From Candidatus Omnitrophota bacterium (GTDB lineage Bacteria > Omnitrophota > Gorgyraeia > Zapsychrales > Zapsychraceae), in contig JAGQKQ010000026.1 of the NCBI GenBank assembly GCA_020430005.1, forward strand, positions 1-13,963: a DNA stretch of 13,963 nucleotides, in the 5' to 3' direction. Both the position numbers and the translations under genes were made by a program. This document shows positions 12,386-13,963 of this stretch, in pieces; the first letter of the stretch is position 1, and the number at the start of each line of letters is the position of its first letter. The notes beneath the pieces are model-generated. The model searched no databases and had not been told where the DNA came from. It saw only the letters and a program-made list of their open reading frames with translations.

Positions 12386-13810
12386 ATGAAAAAATTCGCA
12401 ATATTGGCAGCATTGGTTATGGTAGCAGCCGCTACTGTCCCTGCGTCTGCTAGTGTTCAGACGATCAAGATATCTGGTGCGATTGACAACCATTATATCT
12501 ATCGTTCGAACTTTGACTTTGGAGCTCACACGTCAAGTGATGATTTCCATAGTGTCGGACTAACACAAACACAACTTCACGTAGACGCAGATTTGACTGA
12601 TAACGTTTCTGCAACAGTCGGTCTTATCAACGAGCGTGTATGGGGTGACGCAGATGGCACAAACGATGGAGTTTCTCTTTATTTAGCTTATGTGACATTA
12701 AGAGAAATGCTTTATTCGCCATTAACTGTTGTTGCTGGTCGTCAGTCTTTTGCTTACGGAAACAGCTTCATCGTTGATTCTGCTGGAATCAACAACGTGG
12801 CTCCGTCATCATCAGGTATTTCAAGTGTGGCTGCTGATTTTACAAAGCAGACAACACTTGACGCTGTACGTGCCATCTTCGACTACAACCCATTAACATT
12901 AGAATTCGTTTATGCAAGTTTGGATTCTAACAAAGTAACATTGTCTACAAACAATGATAACATTGACCTATACGGAGTTAACTCAACTTACGAATTAGGT
13001 GATGAAATGGGTACAGAAGTTGAAGCATACTTCTTTGCAAGAATCGACCGCGATTACAATGCTGATGATAACACAACATCATTAGCGTCTAAATCAGACA
13101 CATTATATGTGCCTGGTCTTCGCGCAAGTACAAGCCCTTATGAAGGATTGAACGTTCAAGGGGAATTCGCTTGGCAAAGAGGTAACAAAGTTATCACAAC
13201 TTCACAGACAAACGGTAACGCTGAGCGTGAAGCTTTCGCGGTTCAGCTTATCTCGACATACTCTTTACCAGTTCTAGAAGAGTATAACCCAATGTTACAA
13301 TACGTGTTCACACACGTATCTGGGGATAGTAACCCTACTGACGTTCAAGACGGTTCAAATGCTCCGGCATCTGGAACGAAATGGACAGGTTGGGATCCTT
13401 TGTTAGAAAACCAAGGCGCAGGCCAAATTTGGAACTCGCTTTTCAATCTAACAAACGCAAACATTCACCATGTGAAAGTTTCTGCTAATCCAATGGAAGA
13501 TGTTACAGCATCTTTCCTATGGACGGGTATCTGGTTAGACAAAGACATCAACTGTGCGTCTAGCGGCCTAAGCACATGTTCGACTCAGTTACTTCTTGTT
13601 CAGCCAGACGGTGACACAACAACATTGCCTGTTGTTAACAACGATTCAAACGAGTTAGGTTACGAAATTGATGCAATGGTAACCTATGACTACACCGAAG
13701 ATGTTCAATTCGGTGCTAGCCTTGGATGGTTCGTTCCTGGTGATGTTTTTGCAAGTGCCAACGAACAAACAGCGTTCCAAGCGTTATTTAACGGAAATGT
13801 TAATTTCTAA
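12386..13810 (+). CDS. Secreted outer-membrane beta-barrel porin-like protein
   Basis: The 474-residue protein has a clear signal peptide: MKK, a hydrophobic core AILAALVMVAAATV, and PASA-S, giving cleavage after residue 22. The mature part begins VQTIKISGAIDNHYIYRSNF, has alternating polar/aromatic stretches typical of beta strands (LHVDADLTDNVSATVGLINERVW, LEFVYASLDSN, VEAYFFARIDRDY), has no transmembrane helix, and ends QALFNGNVNF with a C-terminal Phe as many outer-membrane barrels do. Parts such as VVAGRQSFAYGNSFIVD and SLGWFVPGD resemble alginate-export-type porins, but I would not name a substrate. A Cys pair near INCASSGLSTCST could form an extracellular loop disulfide. The SD GGAGGAG (12374-12380) ends 5 nt before the ATG. 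Codon choice is narrow and regular, suggesting an abundant protein. It is monocistronic: long leader upstream, strong terminator downstream. Confidence 0.8.
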   Translation: MKKFAILAALVMVAAATVPASASVQTIKISGAIDNHYIYRSNFDFGAHTSSDDFHSVGLTQTQLHVDADLTDNVSATVGLINERVWGDADGTNDGVSLYLAYVTLREMLYSPLTVVAGRQSFAYGNSFIVDSAGINNVAPSSSGISSVAADFTKQTTLDAVRAIFDYNPLTLEFVYASLDSNKVTLSTNNDNIDLYGVNSTYELGDEMGTEVEAYFFARIDRDYNADDNTTSLASKSDTLYVPGLRASTSPYEGLNVQGEFAWQRGNKVITTSQTNGNAEREAFAVQLISTYSLPVLEEYNPMLQYVFTHVSGDSNPTDVQDGSNAPASGTKWTGWDPLLENQGAGQIWNSLFNLTNANIHHVKVSANPMEDVTASFLWTGIWLDKDINCASSGLSTCSTQLLLVQPDGDTTTLPVVNNDSNELGYEIDAMVTYDYTEDVQFGASLGWFVPGDVFASANEQTAFQALFNGNVNF

Positions 13811-13834
13811 GAATTAAATAGCGTTTTATCATAT

Positions 13835-13868
13835 AAGCCCCCGCGACTTAATGTCGCGGGGGCTTTTT
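13835..13868 (+). terminator. Rho-independent terminator after the porin gene
   Basis: AAGCCCCCGCGAC (13835-13847), loop TTAAT and GTCGCGGGGGCTT (13853-13865) form a perfect 13-bp, GC-rich stem followed by a run of T to 13868. It starts 24 nt after the stop codon. Confidence 0.96.
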
Positions 13869-13907
13869 AAATGTATAGGAATTAAATTTCTTGGATTTCT
13901 TTTATTT

Positions 13908-13949
13908 CCCCCGCTTTTTTACAGACTTTTCCTTTTCTCCGTCGAGAAT
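13908..13949 (+). promoter_or_regulatory. Possible promoter region of the next gene, at the window edge
   Basis: GCTTTTTTACAGACTTTTC (13913-13931) matches the glyS promoter block (3937-3955) at 17 of 19 positions, both preceded by a C-run. A GAGAAT (13944-13949) lies downstream, but its distance from TTTACA (20 nt) is long for a standard promoter. No gene start is seen before the window ends at 13963. Confidence 0.3.
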
Positions 13950-13963
13950 ATTTTTTGAAATTA

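Noticed and set aside
1..13963. CRISPR array, insertion sequence, prophage, toxin-antitoxin or defence genes
   Set aside because: I saw no repeat-spacer pattern, transposase or integrase motif, flanking direct repeats, or defence-type domains anywhere in the window.

Overview
This window reads as ordinary bacterial chromosome, with every supported gene on the + strand. It suggests an uncultured Gram-negative, probably fermentative bacterium. Three features resemble what I recall of Candidatus Omnitrophota (PVC-related) genomes: a TMTC-type membrane/TPR protein, a single-chain (alpha2) glycyl-tRNA synthetase, and an abundant-looking signal-peptide porin. That assignment is inference from gene style only. 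The outer membrane is supported by the beta-barrel-like protein at the right end.

Region 1 (1-3878) is a tightly packed transcription unit. It starts inside a SudB/NfnA-type flavin [2Fe-2S] subunit, which overlaps its SudA/NfnB partner by 88 nt. Next come an unrecognised integral membrane protein, panB (ketopantoate hydroxymethyltransferase) and a small two-helix membrane protein that overlaps panB by 17 nt. SudAB/NfnAB proteins exchange electrons between NADH, NADPH and ferredoxin, and panB feeds CoA synthesis.

Region 2 (3879-4021) is a 143-nt gap with a short hairpin and a plausible sigma-70-type promoter. It leads into region 3 (4022-11926): glyS, ppdK (pyruvate phosphate dikinase), a short sigma-70 factor that begins at region 1.2, apt, and an 810-residue GT-C/TPR membrane protein. 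Spacing is 10-36 nt, consistent with co-transcription. A perfect 9-bp hairpin lies between ppdK and the sigma gene, which has no visible Shine-Dalgarno (SD) sequence.

Region 4 (11927-13963) holds tRNA-Arg(CCT), a promoter with a perfect TTGACA box, a leader of about 175 nt with several inverted repeats, a secreted beta-barrel porin-like protein with a strong SD, and a textbook rho-independent terminator. The last ~95 nt look like the start of the next upstream region and share a 19-nt block (17 matches) with the glyS promoter.

I found no mobile element, CRISPR array, phage gene or toxin-antitoxin pair, and no convincing undescribed multi-gene system. The points most worth a second look are the porin leader, the hairpin before the sigma gene, the altered cluster-ligand motif in SudB, and the cysteine-free insertion in the glycyl-tRNA synthetase.
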